Below, piece by piece: positions 1-14,115 of a DNA stretch of 64,000 nt (its first letter is position 1; each line of letters starts with the position of its first letter). Position numbers and translations under genes: made by a program. The stretch is from Halictus rubicundus (Eukaryota; Arthropoda; Insecta; Hymenoptera; Halictidae): assembly GCF_050948215.1 (NCBI RefSeq), contig NC_135157.1, forward strand, positions 8,866,001-8,930,000, given 5' to 3'. Under the pieces are notes generated by a model. The model saw only the letters and a list, made by a program, of their open reading frames with translations. It searched no databases and was not told the DNA's origin.

Positions 1-658
1 CCCGTGCATGTATCATTTCGATGCTTGTTTTTCGTAAACCAGTGTTGTTATGATTTTTCTCCGTACCTAACCAATTCATTGCAACAGAGGCTTATAAATT
101 GCCTATATTGTGTTGATCCGAAGAGCGCAGAGCTCCGGAACCTAGGCGCAGAGTATCGTTCGAATATTTTTCCAGCAGACTGTATTTGTACTAGAGCCTG
201 CCTTGATTGGCTGTCATGTCGAAACCATTTTATCTACGAGATCCCCGTCCGAGCAGATCCAAATATTTGTTTACGACGATCCATTTCAACCATCTATCTT
301 CCCCGGTCTCTTCTCCACGAGTCATAAAAGGTATGGGGATGATCCCTCCGTCCACAGGTCGCTCGAAAAATCACGCGTTTTCCTGCGTTCCGTCGATCCT
401 CGTCCACCCACCCCCGCGCACCCCTTCTTCCGCTCTTCTCGTGTCCCCGTGAATCGAACACAGTGGAAACTACTGGTATCCGTAATACGGAGATGAAACA
501 CCATTAGTCGGGCACAATGCTGCGCTTTGAAATTCACAGACGCTAAGCAGAATGCGTCTGCTGTGCAGAGAAAAGATTCCGATGCATGCGAGATACCCGG
601 GGAGGATCAAAGCGCAGCGAAGGAAGACCTGTGCTCGAGGGGGACTGGATCTGTGCGG

Positions 659-770
659 TAAGAGACAGAAAGAGAGAGGGAGAGAGGGAGGGAGGGAGGG
701 GAAAAAAGGAAGAGGTTTAAAGACAGAGAAAAGGGAAGGCGAACCGTGAGAGACAGAGACAGAGAGCAGG
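659..770. repeat. GA-rich purine tract
   Basis: Imperfect GAGA/GGGA low-complexity sequence, nearly pure purine on the + strand. Such tracts are common in insect non-coding DNA and can bind GAGA-type factors; no function is claimed. Confidence 0.8.
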
Positions 771-1012
771 CATTACTTCATCCTCAGCAACGACAGTATA
801 CCCTAAATGGACTCGGCCGACGGTGAACGTCGGCACGTATTTTCCACGGACGTCTGCGAGGCTAGCAGCCGATCGTAGAATGCGCTAGGTGCAATCACTG
901 ATATGAGTGCTGGAGGGAGTACATAGCGCGCGCGGACAGCCAGTGTCTCTCAACGAGTCGCGCATCCGCGGCGTCGTCCTCGCGTCCCGACCACTGAAAT
1001 TCCGAGCTACTC

Positions 1013-1032
1013 CCCGGACACTTTTGTCCGGG
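1013..1032. other. perfect 8-bp hairpin
   Basis: Arms CCCGGACA (1013-1020) and TGTCCGGG (1025-1032) are exactly complementary around a CTTT loop. It lies in CpG-rich non-coding sequence. No downstream T-run makes it a terminator, and it may be chance. Confidence 0.5.
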
Positions 1033-2029
1033 CACGATCGACGAGATGCACCCGTTTTCATTGTTCTTTTCCTTCGCCGCGATTTCGACGAACGGCTCCC
1101 GCCGATCGCGTTTCTCTTTTTCTGCGACGAACGAAATCTCCGCTCCCGTGGTCGCGGGGCTCGGGAAATTGTCTCTTGCTTAGCTTCTCGATCGCGAACG
1201 CTGTTGCAAAAGTGGAACGACCGTGCTGGAAAATGTGTAAACTTCGGTTCTAACACGTTATCGCTGCGATATTTCGGTAAAGAAACCATTTTTGCGCAGG
1301 AGTAAAAGTGACGAAAAACCGTTCGCCCGAGTCCTCTGTGACCCACTGGACGACACGGATAGAGTTTTCACATTTAATTTACTTGACTTCAATTAATGTG
1401 CGGGAAACGCGCTCAACGCGATTACGCGAGCTTAACAAATTCGGGTTGGCTTGACCCTTTGATGATCATACATTTAGGACACCGTTCGACCGAGTCACTG
1501 CCGCCGCGGAAAGTCCATTAACATTAACAGAACGTATACTATAAAATTGTCAAAGGAAACCGCGTTGCAGCTTACGGCAACCAAAATTCGACTGTGTCGA
1601 AAAGTCGCCGAAATACCTGCCTCGATCGTACAACTTGTTTCCAACGATTTGTTGCTCGGGGGTCACGAACCCGAAAGATTGATCGGGTGCGTGTGGATCG
1701 TCAGCGCCGCAACGATCACAATTCTACGCGCATTATATGCTCATTAGCGTGTTTCCGTAGCCGGAGGGGTCGAATAGAATTCGACATCCCTTATGCATAG
1801 TAACCAGTTGCCGATGCCTTCCCTCGGCCCTCCACCCTTCGCTCTCTTCACCCCCTCGTACGCACCGACGACTGCCGGGGCTCGGCCTCTTGGATTACGT
1901 TACATTATTTCCATCTAATCCAGTGAATCGATCGGATAACCCATCCATCACTGTTACGCGCGATCCGGCTAGGCATGCCTCGGATTCATTAGGAATGCCG
2001 GCCGAAATCACGTCTTGATAAATGTCGGG

Positions 2030-2049
2030 CCGGCGGCGGCGGCGGCGGC
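2030..2049. repeat. (CGG)n microsatellite
   Basis: About six CGG units, interrupted only at the ends. Confidence 0.85.
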
Positions 2050-2382
2050 TCTGAATCCCGCTAGCCCGGCCGTTCCTCGTTTCGTGAACCTCCGAGTATT
2101 CCGTGGAGTCACGACGGACGGTGATGCATGATGACGTTCGTCATTCGATTGTCTCCGAGAGACGCGGACAGACCCGTTCGGTATAGCTGGCCTCCTAGAA
2201 CCGGGGACTTAAAGCCCGCACGATTTCGGTCGTTACGTCAGCGCAAACCTACACCCGAAACCGAATTTATTTCTTGGGGTACATATTATTCCACTACGAT
2301 TTATTTTACGGTTTCAGTGATCAAAACTCTTTTTCGAAATTTACATCTATTCTTTGACTATATGTTCTTCAATAGCTGCACA

Positions 2383-2580
2383 TTAACACGTTGAGCCATA
2401 TGTGGCTGACGTTTGTGCAGGTTTTAAAATGAATTTTTACGTTGATATATTCATTGTACTAAACTTAATTAGGATCGATAGCATGCAAGAAAGTTGCAGG
2501 ATTACTCAGTATCGTACATTTAATTTTTTCCAATTTTTATGGAATTTTTGGGGTTTCTAGTTTGGCGTTCGAAGTGTTAA
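2383..2580. mobile_element. possible TTAA-flanked MITE, degenerate
   Basis: TTAA at 2383-2386 and 2577-2580 flanks about 190 bp. The ends read CACGTTGAGCC on the left and, reverse-complemented, CACTTCGAACG on the right. They match only loosely, so this is a weak member of the piggyBac-like TTAA class seen more clearly at 17446 and 20927. There is no coding capacity. Confidence 0.35.
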
Positions 2581-4601
2581 CAAAAATAGGATTTTCATCG
2601 CGAGTATGACTCGATGTTGCAGGGGTTAAAAGAATGGCTAAAAATTGAAATAGACAAATTCTAATAGTGACTTTCAGTGGTCCGTAAACTGGGGGCACCA
2701 TCGACGTTCCAACGTGCAATCTTCGCTGGGATCGTGTTTTCCCTTTCCCCGAGAAACACTAACTTCCTAATAACAGATCTTTACGCGAATTCCTCGGATC
2801 TTACGAATTCGCGGTTACCGTAAACGCAACGAAGATTCGCGTCGAATCCTCGCCGAGCTGCGCGGCGCGGCTAGAAAGTAAAACATCGACGGTTCGCGCC
2901 GATGCGATGGTCGGTGGAAGAAACGCGATCGATAAAGAAAAACAGTTCGGCGAACTACACAATCTTAATTGCTTCCCGCGGCCTCTTTAATTCTCGCTGG
3001 TATCCCAGGCCTCCGGTGGTCGAATAATGCTACGCTCGCTCGGCGTAAAGGCCTAACATTAACGCGAAGTCGTAACACGGCCGGCCGGGCAACGATCACG
3101 TAAAAGGAATCTAAACCGTCCCCGCAATTGCCATTACAGAAAAACCGGCGGAACATGTAAGAAATCGATTACGAGCAACACGGCCGTGGGAGAGGGTGGA
3201 TGGCGGGAAATCTGCGAGGAGGGATGGTGAGGGGGAGAAGTTTCGGTCTGCTGTTTATCGACGGGGATATTTTCGCGAGAGTCGTATCGAGCCCCCGCGT
3301 CCTCTTTTCAGATTCGCATTCCGATTTCAATGCACTCGCGTTGCTCGTACTTAATATCTCGTTCTCCATTGGTACGTTCTTGGTGCGCTGCCAGAGCTCC
3401 TATTTCGTCGAGTACAAGTCGTCGGATTCGGGGAGGGCAAACGGAGAGAAAAAGAACGACGGCCCGGTCACGTTGCAAATCTATCGTCGACGATTGTCTC
3501 GACGATGAAGACCGGAGGAAGAGCCCTGGTCGTCGACCGTGCGTACGCGCGCGCAAAAGTAACTTTCCCGGGACTTTCCAATTGCTGTGTAAATGTGTAA
3601 TGGTTATCGACGATCGTGCCGGAGAGACACCCCCCGAGAACTGTAACTGCCCCGCTGTTCCGAGCCAATTACGGTATTAATATTGAAGCCTCTATCCACG
3701 GTCTATGAACGCCGCGAAACTTCACCCGGTGAATTTACGAGTTAATGAAGCCGGAAACGACGCTGAGCACCACCCCCGCGTCGACGACCGCCCACGTGTC
3801 TTTAAAACGCGCATGACACCGTGACTTTTCCACGCTCCGCGATTAATAATTCGCCGGGGATAGATTAGCGGCTCTGAATAACTCACGAACGGCTCGCAGG
3901 GGTGATTTCCCGCTGTCCGCGGAGACAGCTGATCGTCGGACGACGTATTTTTCCCTCCAGTGTCATTGCTCAGCCCGCTGCTGAATGCTCCCGCAATTAA
4001 ATCGACTCCAAGTTTCCCTTTTCCCACGGGAAACTGTTTTCCACAGCTCGAGCGCGAGCCACCGTCGACGTTACAACGATCTCTTTGCTCAACCCTTGTG
4101 TCGATGGCCAACGTTTCGATCCATATGTGTAGCCTCCAAACGTAAACTAATTTACTTTACACCTGCCAGCAAGAACATGCGAGAAATTTTAGAGGCTAAT
4201 TGAAAGTAAATATCAGTGTACAAAATAATGGACATAGGGGTTTAGAAGACCAATTTTTTGCACATTATTGCCCAAAGTTAGGATACATATCTTCGAGGAT
4301 TTCATAGTAGTATCTTGTATATTATATAAAAATTACACGGATGCTTCCGGTGAGGTTTGAGAATAAATAAATTTGACAAATTCGAACGAGAATTTTCTTA
4401 AATGCTTGAAACCAATTTAAACAGGATTTCTTAAGGCTTTCGGTTATTACAAACTGACGAATTTGGAATAAATTTGTTCGAGCCATTTGCGAGGACGTTA
4501 AAGGGGTTGCCGACGGCTCGAAAACTTTTTATATGATCGAAAGCGGTTATAAGAGCAAGTCTAACATTCTTTCGCCATGTTAAGTTCAGCATCCCCGCCA
4601 G

Positions 4602-4620
4602 ACACACACACACACACACA
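4602..4620. repeat. (CA)n microsatellite
   Basis: Uninterrupted CA dinucleotide run of about 9-10 units. Confidence 0.9.
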
Positions 4621-6894
4621 GAGTTGTTCCCAGCACTCTCCACTTCTACATCCCCAGATTTAGCAATTCAGACTCTAGTCACGGAATTCGCAATATGGCG
4701 GGTTCCTACGAAGATAACATTGACTTTTCCTGCGGATATTTGGCATCGTTTAAATCCACAGTCTGCCGTGCTTTCAGTTGCATTCAAATGGGATTATACT
4801 TAATGTATGTATATCCATCTCTATCTTGGCTCTTAGATTTTATTCATGTTCCTAAATAACTTTCTCTTGGCTTCCTTATCTGTTCATCTACCATTGTAAC
4901 CCGCGAAACTTAAGAAATACAAGAAGATCTGTATACATAATTCATGGACAATTTTGCATACCTGTTTCCCTTCTCGAACGACGAAAAGTTACATTGAATT
5001 TTATTCGTATTATTCCCTACACGAGCTTAATTGTTTCTTAGCTATTGTCGGCGAGCCTGCATCGGCAACTATTGTTTCTGCTGCGTTCACATTCCTTTCG
5101 TTTCACCATCTTTTCGAGCTCCCTTCCAATTGGTCCGATTGTTTATATTTCCCTCTTCCGTTTTCGCATTCTTTCCCATTTTTTCTTTTTTTATTTATTT
5201 TTTCATTCTTTTCCGTGCACTCTATTGTCAGCTGATTCTTTTGTTCCTCACTTGTGGATTGCTTACAAATGTTCGTCCCTGCATTAGCATACTTTCCTTC
5301 GCTTTCTTACGTGAATTCGGAAGGTTCTACATTAATTCTACCATAGAAAATTAAGACGTCGGTTCTCAATACTCCGTGTCCGATTAACTATTCTTACCAC
5401 GAAGCCTCAAAAATTTCCACAAAATTAAATTGAACCAATACCTCAACCAGAAAATTTAAATTGATCAGAATGGGTGCTAGTTTAACTCTGTTACATTCTA
5501 AAACTCCTAATAAAATTCGATTTGTCACGATAAAAACGAATTTGTACATCTGGTGAAAGATTAGCACTCGCTACCAGTTTCCGAGTATTCCTGCTTCATT
5601 GTACGAGGGTGCAAGTCTTCTCAGAAACCGGCAGCGACAGGCGACGAGTCATAAAATAAATGTGCTGCCAAAGCGTTAATCGCTGGTCCAGCCTCGGTTC
5701 CCACCCACGCGGCCGACCGCTGAACAGCCTAAAGCGCGGAATTAGCAGCAATATATCGCAACGAATTCGTCTCCGTGTGCAAACAGAGAGGCGTCACCCT
5801 CGAGCACGTGACGAGACCCCGAAGGATCAGAGGAGAGCACCGGGTCTCGTCTGGTAAAAGTCTCAATTGAGAAGGTTAATAACGCAAGCCTGGCTGTACA
5901 TAGTGACGGCGGTCGGTTTACCTTGGAAGATCAGCTTTTCCGATTCCCATCGACGTCGGTCGGCAGGTATGCCGGGGCCGGATCCGCTTCTGGTCATTGG
6001 AACGGACCAGATGCCGCAGATGGACGAGGGGGCTCGGAGCTAATCACAATAGAACGTGCTTCCTTTCGCCAGCGCGCGGCGTTCCGGAGTGTTTACCTGG
6101 CCCGCAGCGCCAGGCCCCGTTTCCTTCGGCAGGTAATCGTCTCCCGAAGAATTTTCCGTTTGCGACGGTCCTGGTCTACGGAGGCGAGGGAGAGTTTTCC
6201 GCTTTTATGAGCTGTCGGCAGGGCAACGGACACCCGCGTGACGACATAATCTGACCAGGCCCAACTTCCACCCTCCACGGGGACCCCAACTCTCTCTTTT
6301 TCCATCCTGCGTTCACCGTTCTCGACACCCGGCGTGAAACGCTTCTGGCTCCCGTATATCCCGTGTTACTTCGCTCTCAAGGCGGCCGGGATTAGTTCTT
6401 AACTCGTGACACAGATTTTCGAGCGAGTTCCCAGCAAATTTATGACTTACTGCCGCGCCGCGCCGCTTCCTGGCTGCGTCGACTCGCGACCCGCCCACGC
6501 CGCCTCTCGACACAACACCCAGATAACATTTACATAGTCGGAGGATAGCTCGCGCTACCGTGTCCCTGGTAATGGAAGGCTGATGTTTAATGTATCCACC
6601 AGCCCAACCCCTTTCTCTTTCTTCTTCTGTTACGTGCCCGCCCATAGACGCGATCTTTAACACTTAACACGCTCGCAGACGTTCAAGGGAAATTATGCCT
6701 TCGCCCGACTACCGCTCTGCCAAAATCGCGCGACGATACCCCAAGCTACCGTTTCACCCGGGCTTCAAGAGCTAAGCGGCCCTGATCAATTTTATCTCCG
6801 ACCCTGCACTGTCATAAATATGTCTTCATTTTTCGAGATTTTTATTCGAATTTCGTGGACACGCCATCTCTCGGTGTAAAATTTAGCTGACAAT

Positions 6895-7045
6895 TTCTTT
6901 TATATATTTTGGAACCCACTTCTTGGAAATCAACACTAATTATTGGACCTAACGGAAATGGGTAATAACTAATAATTCAAACTAGGAAATTGCAATTTAG
7001 ATGGAATGTTTACAACCCCTTAAAAGTGAATCTATTAGGTCCATA
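6895..7045. repeat. dispersed repeat, copy 1 (paralogue at about 46715-46865)
   Basis: This stretch aligns by eye, with gaps, to 46715-46865. Shared blocks include TATTTTG-GAAACC-ACTTCTT near the start, TTAGATGGA(A/G)(T/C) in the middle and TATTAGGT near the end. It has no coding capacity. The 46.8-kb copy runs directly into a mariner-like inverted-repeat element, so this may be a decayed larger transposon. Confidence 0.5.
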
Positions 7046-7744
7046 AATACTGATTCGTCACTGACGCAGAATCAGGCGCATTTGTTGAATCTTTCGTTTA
7101 ATAAATTTCACAAAACTTCTGCTCGTAATTTTTGTTATTCTGCATTTCTCTTTCCACCAAATTGTCTGTAAAATTTTTACTTTCCTCCCTTCTCTTCGGA
7201 CATGAAGGGACATTGCCTGGTAATGTAAGAGGGGAGTGAAAGAGAGTAGTTTAAAATTGTAGAGCAATTAAAAGTACAATTCGGACGTATCTCTTCGCCA
7301 CTTAACATAAAAAGCAGCTCTAAATTCGACGCTCGCAAAGAAATTTTATATTTCGTGTGTCTTTTTATTCGCGGCGGCGGCCGGCTTTAGAGTCACTTCC
7401 TCTTCAAGCCGCTTTTAGTTTTGAGTTTGCGAAGAAATTACCAGCTGCGAAAGTATTCAGCAACCGACAGAATTCGGTTTGAATAAGTTCCGCGAGCGAG
7501 TGAACGCATAGAAAACCTGAAACTGTGTTTTGTGTCCCACCTCTCGGAAAGCGAAAGGCATTTTTCAAAAAGGTTCTTCTTTGAAATTATTATTCCTCAG
7601 TGAGACTTTATTGCAGTTAATTCTAACGCACCGAGCACTGTAAGCGACTCGAGTGTGTCGCCTTATAATAATTTAATTACAAATCATAGAAGCACCCTCA
7701 CAAGTTCAACAATCGAATAAGAAGTCCGTCATGTTCACTGTCTT

Positions 7745-7883
7745 AAGGCATGTCCACACTGAAGCGACAACGATCAACTTTCAGTTGGTGTTTTATCTCG
7801 AAAAAAGTCGCCGCATTCTCCGAGCGAAAGAGAACGAAGGAAACAAAAACCCGCTCGACGTTGCTTCAGCGTTGATGCTCTGT
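7745..7883. mobile_element. degenerate relic related to the MITE at 59550
   Basis: The left end carries CATGTCCACACTGAAGCGAC and the right end GCTCGACGTTGCTTCAGCG. These resemble the left arm (ATGTACACACCGAAGCAAC) and right arm (GCTCGATGTTGCTTCGGTG) of the element at 59550-59684. The arms have diverged and no clean target-site duplication remains. Confidence 0.45.
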
Positions 7884-8418
7884 AAAGAGAATGCGCAGCA
7901 TTTTCGAAATCCACAGTAGCTGAGAGAATCATTTCCAAGACAGACAGTGGCGGTAACCGGTGTGAAAATTTCAGGTATACGGGGGTTGGAAGGTCCCCGG
8001 CAACCTTTATGGTTCCCGTATCAAGGACTGGATCTGCGCGGAGAGGCGCGCTCGAAGCGAAACTGCGCGTTCAAGTTAAGATAAAACCGACGGAACATTT
8101 TACTTCGCGTTTCACGCGACTTAAACGGAAACCCTTTGCTCGACTGGGATATTCCCTTGAAAATATTGTTTCGTCGAGTCCGGTGCACAGCATCCGAGGA
8201 TCAGGCACCGCGTCAAATGTTTCTTCTGCAAATTCTAGCTCGGCCGCGGGACGTTCGAAAGGCTTCTTTCAAGCGAAAACATGAAATATATCGTCCCCGG
8301 CTGTTCGGGTTATTAAAACGAAAATATTTGGCTTGCCGTGGACCCGTTTAAATCGTCATTTTATACGAATTTCGTGCACGGTCGCTGTTTAAAACAATAT
8401 TCGAAATGTTTCTCTGTC

Positions 8419-8422
<4 letters not shown>

Positions 8423-8455
<33 letters not shown>
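8423..8455. repeat. (GA)n microsatellite
   Basis: Uninterrupted GA run of about 16 units. Confidence 0.95.
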
Positions 8456-8457
<2 letters not shown>

Positions 8458-11400
8458 CGTCCGGTTTTGCGGGGGAGGCGAAAATGGCACCACGCGAGAG
8501 CGTACACCGTCCTGCTTGTTTAACGTAAATTCCTAGTGAATTTTAATACGCTTGTTTGAGCGAGTACAATGGAGTCGTGGGAACGTTACTATTTCTCTAC
8601 TTTGCGAATACAATGGGCAGCGGGGGACCCGGTAACAGCGTTACGATCCAAACAAACGGCAACGTTCGGCGTGTACTGGAGCCGTGGGGAAAAGGGCCAC
8701 TGTGTATCTTCGAAACGGCTCGAAAAACGAACAAAAGTTTATGGGGCGATATTGGATGATTTACGTCATTATTGTTTGCCTATAACATACGCACGCGTCC
8801 GCCGCCGGTAAGTTTATACAATTTCGCCTCTTTTTAATGGAAACTCAATTTCATTCGTGACCGTGTTTGCCGCGGGGACGGGATGAATAGGACAGAAAAA
8901 TGGATCCGCTTGTTCGGTTGTTCGTAGTTGCAAACGGCTACCGGATTTTCTGCTTCGTCGTTAACCCTTTGTTTTATGATTTATTTCGCAGCTGTGATCG
9001 GGGCGGAAATCGTGTTTCATTTTTGGTAAATATTAACCGTACCATAATATTTGCAATTATATTTTTATATTTGTTCGAATAAGTCTGTTCGAGATTCAGA
9101 TCATTTGGATGAACTTTGAATTTGAAAAATCATTGTTTCACAGAAACAGCTGCGCGTCGGCGGCTGATATTCCAGGGTTTGCTTAGCTACAGCATCCCCC
9201 AACACGTGTGGAAGACTCACCCCAAAACCGCTCACGAAAAAGGCTCACGACCACCCCATGTTAGGAAAAAAGCCCAGAACTAATAACTTCCAGACGAAGG
9301 GATCGGAAAATTATCCTAATTACGGAGCACGGTGAATGAGCTTCGGATGTTTGTACAAGTTCCGAATTTCACGGGCCATTTTCGGAAAACTAGGGTGAAA
9401 CAAAGAAGTTGATCCACCCCTCGAGGGGATTAACGAAACTAATTTTTGTCATAACTTGTGGATTTTAGGCATTTGTAACGAAAAATGGTGGGTTCGATGC
9501 GACGCAATAAAAAGCATTTAAAAAATGTGAAAACACTGTTTTTAATTTACTAAAATTGAGAAAAAATGCAATCGATAGAGGAAACTTTTATTTTGCACGC
9601 AGATTCCCAGTCACAGAAATGGCGAAAAGAAACACGTTCTAAAACGCCGTGCAATTGAAAGCTCGATTAAACTCGAGTCATATTTTCGTTTGACCCGGAC
9701 ACGCTAATGGAATCCTTAACGGAGAATGGAAATGTCTCGTTGACTCCAGTTTCCGTAAATTAGTTCATAACAATCTATTGTCTGTTTAACACTAGAACGG
9801 AACGGGTCACAACAATGGACGCCTAATTGGTCCGTTTTCTGAGCGACAGCGGCGTGTCTACCAATTTATAACGATTCTCGACAACAAACAGCAAAAAGTC
9901 TAATTAAATTTCATTCTTCGGTCGCGAGTCGCCTATAACAAACAAGATCTATAAATTGTTTGTTTCCCTGTAGAAAATTAAATTCACGGTATCTCACTGG
10001 GAACTCGTACCGAAATAACACGGACACGTTAAACTCTACCACAATTTAATTCGAATAATTAGACCTAATCAAGTTAAATCGAGCTAAATGTTTCTGAACA
10101 TACCGCATGCATTTGATAAAGCCAGATTTCATTTATATCATTCGATTGATGACTTCGTGCATTCGTGATAATAATAGGCACGTGACATGTAAAACACCAA
10201 ATTAGAGAAGAATTTAACCCCCCGTAAGCAACCTGGATTGTTTAAATATTGTCGACTTCGCTACGTATACCAGAATATTTTTTGAAAGCCTAGATCAGGG
10301 TAAACGGCATATGTAGATCTCAACAAATCCGATCTCGCTATTATTACAAAGCAACACGGGGGGTCCTAGCGCCGATAGATTAAAATTAATCGAAGGAAGA
10401 AAGGAATTGCCGTTCAACTCCCGTTTGCCGCGCGAAGATTTACAAGGTGGAAAAATCAGGAAAATGAAATTGTAGCCTTGGCAAATTGAAGAGCGGCGAA
10501 GTCGTGGGGATACGTACGCACACGGACGTCCGCGGTCCATTGATCAGAGGTCGGCCAAAAATTCATTTCGAAGCGGCCATTACTCTCGAGGTGTCGGGAG
10601 AGCAGCGCACGCTCGCGATTTCTCATATCGTTCCGCGTGCATGTTTCACGAGATAAGTCATCCGGCGGCTTTTACCGGACGCGTCCGCAAATTAGTCCCC
10701 GAAGCGAGGGCGTAAAACGGTCGGAGGTAGGCATTTTTGAAATTTTCACGAGTCGGAATTTTGAGGCCGGCTGTCCGAGTTTCGCCGGTCGTGCGCGCAC
10801 GGTCTAACGCACACAACTTTTGGGGTCGTGCGTATGTATTATGAATGAACGGCAAGCGAGAAAACTGTGCGAGAGAGAAAGAGAGAAAGTACCGGAGAGG
10901 GAGACACGACATGGTCCGGTGTTAACCATATGGTCGGCGAAGGTGGTCCGAGACAGAGACCGACCCAGCGGAGTTAGGGTACCGAAGAGAGAGAGGGATA
11001 GAGGGAGAAGGTCGAGATTACCCGGAGGAGCGAAGCGGAAAAGAGAGAGAAAGGGACAAGCAAAGCGGAACGACGACAGCGCAGTCAATGGGACAACTTA
11101 GGGGCCGTTTTATACAGAAATTCGACGTGTCGCGTAATGCAATTTCGGACGTGACAAATGGCCGGCAGGTGAAGACGAAGCGGTCGTCTCCTCGACGCGT
11201 ACACGTGCACACTGGCCCGCGCGTTGTGGATTTTTCGGCGGCCGGACGAGAACCGACCGTTCCCGTATTCCGGCAACGTTTCGAACGTGTCGAAACGGAA
11301 TGATACATCAAACCAGCCGTCCCTCCGCACGCCGAAGGGGACCCTTGCGAGCCCCGAAATCCGCGGAAAGAAAGAATATCGACGTTACCTTGAGTGCGAC

Positions 11401-13933
11401 TAATCGTGGGACAAACGCAGCCAGGCGTCGGCCCGTTTGCTCGGCCGCTAAGCCAGCTTGAGTGCGCTGGAAAATAGATTTCGGAGGATCTCGTCTAAAT
11501 TATCCTGCTCAATGGCATTATAGCCTTCCGAGAGAGATTCCTCTTGTACACCTAATTCTGTTTTTACATGCCTCCTCGGGGAAATAGACGAAAAAAACAG
11601 CGCGCGGTAAAGAAGCGGAAGATTGATCGCGCGTGTGGGAACGCAATACCGATTACATCTTGAATGAACTTCTGTTCCATACAATTGACTTGGAAAGTTT
11701 TTACTACCTCGCACGAAGATTCTAATTATTACGTTCTATTTATCCCGACGATTAAACAGACGAGTATTAAATTCGGGCGAAAGTACGAAAGTCGGGAGAA
11801 CGCTCCGGAAAAATTGGCTGCAGCTTGTGAAATTACCGTCTACTGAGAGTTTCAAATTTCCATTTCCATCGTTTTACACATCGAGAGACAACGATTCGTG
11901 AGAAAACATTAAAACAGAAGCGCGACTCGGTTCCCAGGGCTTCCTCCCGCCGCGGCCGTGTTCAGCGCCCCGTCGTTGGAAGCGATTTTCGTAGAAAACC
12001 ATCAGCTCTTGTAAGCGAGTTTCTCGAGCGCGGCGGCGAGGCTGTTGGACGATTTTCGAGAAACGCGCACATGCAGAGAAAAATGCAGAAGCGATCCCCG
12101 CGACAGTTTCGCTGAACATTCAACTGCACTCGGCGACGCGTAGTGGCACTTCGCGGTGTCGGAACGCGTTCGTACAGAGGGACCGTGGAAAACCGTGCGA
12201 CAAAAAGACGCGCGGGTTCAATTAAAAAGAAAAAAGCGCGGCGCCGACGAAATTAAGCGGCGCGAGAATAACGCCGGTACCCGAGTCACTGGCTAGAAGG
12301 GGCGGGTTCATTAATTAAACGCTCGACAAGCCCGGAGAGGGAGCCGCGGCTCTTCTCGCCTTGGATCGTCGGGGACATAAAAGAAATCTCGAAACTGCAC
12401 AGTTGCGTTCCTCGGTTAGTCCCCCCTCCCGCCCCCACCCTGTTTTCCCGAGTGCCCCCCCCCCCCTCTCGCTACGGGGAAAATTAATTGTACCGTGGAA
12501 TCCGCTCGACGAGGTGGAGCTCGATTATCGATTAATAGAAATTCGAGGAACCCTCGACGACATTTCCTTCGCTGAAACTGCGGAACGGCTAGCTGTCCTA
12601 CGATCTAGATGATTTTTAGTTGCATAACTTGTAATTATTACCTACATCTAACATATTTCTAATTTGTACCCAATAAGATTATTCATGCATACGTGGCTTT
12701 TGTTCCACGTTTCACAAAATGCATTCTCTAACCAGCCGGTTATACTCAAATTATTTTCATTAATACCATATACTGTACTAATGCTGCTAATTTGCATAAC
12801 TTAGATGATTTTTAGTTATCATTAGAGAGCGGAAACTGTGCCGCATCAATTGTGGGAAGCAGAGGTTCAACAACAATTGATTTCATCCCTCAATAATTTT
12901 GATGCTTTTAAAACAACGCAACAACACCAGTTGACCTGATCTTTCCCTATTTCATATTTCACTCGGCCAACTTTCGCATAAATGCATACGAATCTAGTTA
13001 AAATTATTTCGGGCAAGCATTGCCACCCGCCATTGCGGAAGCCGGATTAAAAGATTTAACCGAAACTGCATATAGTCACTTTTAATTGCGTTGTAACAAA
13101 CATGTCTTGCAGTTTCGCATACGCAGTTGCGCACGGAACGTTTAAGCTCGCTCTAGTCTTGTTTCTGAAGTGGTCGACTACAGGCTATCAGGACTAATGC
13201 ATACAGTAGCACGGATTAAGCAGAATTCACTGTTACTGGTAGTTTTTTCTTCTTCAAAAAGCTGTTCAAAATATACCACAACATATTCAAAAATCATCGA
13301 AACCGGAGGGTAGGTTTATACAGTTTCACCCCGCTCGCCGAGACGAAGCGCGATTATCGATTAATATAAATTCCCGGGACGCTCGGCAATTTTTCTTTCT
13401 TTTCCACGGGCGGCTGTTTCGCCGGGAAAGAGGGGACCGGCGACAACGATGATTTCGTATTTCGGGAATTTTTAGCGTGCCGGGGCTGCTTTAATTATTC
13501 GGAGGCCGCCGCGGCTGGCCGCGGGAGTCGTTATAAATTCCGCGTGAGAAGTAGCGCGTGCTATACAATTTCGCCCATAATAAATACGCGGTGGAGAGGT
13601 CGCTCCCGTAAAAGAGGGTTGCGCACGGACCGCGAGCCTTAATGCGGCTGGCAACGATTCGCCGTGTATCTCTACCTTTCTACCTTTTCTCGACCCATGC
13701 TGATGTTCAACAAGAACCTCCGCCTGCCCCCAACCCCTGTTCAACCTACCCCCTACCCCTGTTCCAGCGACCGTTCATAAAATGCGAGCCCCGAGATTCG
13801 CGGTTTTGCCGCGGTCTTTTTAGGCGATCCGCTCGATAAGAAATGTCTCGAACGCAATTTGAAATATCTGCGGACTCTGCGCGGTTCGGATGAAATATTG
13901 TTCGATATAGGAAGCGAGGAACGTATTTTTATT
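8456..13933. other. non-coding stretch, no gene seen
   Basis: No conserved coding sequence recognised. Notable content is a GA-rich, CpG-containing block (about 10868-11063) and a C-run near 12455-12468. ORFs inside the GA-rich block are low-complexity translations (Arg-Glu repeats). Confidence 0.55.
10868..11063. repeat. interrupted GA-rich, CpG-containing tract
   Basis: Clusters of GAGAGA with interspersed CpG-rich sequence. In insects, GAGA clusters in CpG-rich DNA often mark regulatory regions, but no TATA, initiator or adjacent exon was identified here, so only the composition is reported. Confidence 0.6.
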
Positions 13934-13937
13934 TTAA

Positions 13938-14115
13938 CCCTTGTGCCATGCTCGGGATAATTTTAACTACAATTTTAACAGTCTTTTAACGTCCCTTGCG
14001 TAACACATCGCTCACATATAGCCACTTTTGATGCAATAAGTATAAACTTACTTCTTTATCTATAGAAAGTTATGAACAACAAAGAGGCTCTAACAAATAA
14101 TTCGTAGTGCAAGGG
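13938..14115. mobile_element. piggyBac-like MITE (178 bp)
   Basis: The left end is TTAA (13934-13937) followed by CCCTTGTGCCATGC. The right end reads, reverse-complemented, CCCTTGCACTACG and is followed by TCAA (14116-14119), a one-base decay of TTAA. TTAA duplications with termini starting CCCT are diagnostic of the piggyBac superfamily. There is no coding capacity, so the element is non-autonomous. Confidence 0.6.

Larger units (their letters stand above)
1..2382. other. non-coding stretch, no gene seen
   Basis: No ORF here has recognisable protein similarity, and the open frames are short and overlap on both strands. The stretch contains a GA-rich purine tract (about 659-770), a perfect 8-bp hairpin (1013-1032) and a CGG run (2030-2049). 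Composition is CpG-rich around 900-1200 and 1950-2110. Confidence 0.6.
2581..8422. other. non-coding stretch with repeat relics
   Basis: No supportable gene. The stretch contains a (CA)n run (4602-4620), a diverged dispersed repeat (6895-7045) and a relic related to the 59.5-kb Harbinger-like element (about 7745-7883). The rest alternates between AT-rich and CpG-rich sequence with short overlapping ORFs only. Confidence 0.55.

Noticed and set aside
885..1346. 153-codon open frame on - with overlapping frame on +
   Set aside because: Both strands are open because of CpG-rich composition; neither shows protein-like motifs.
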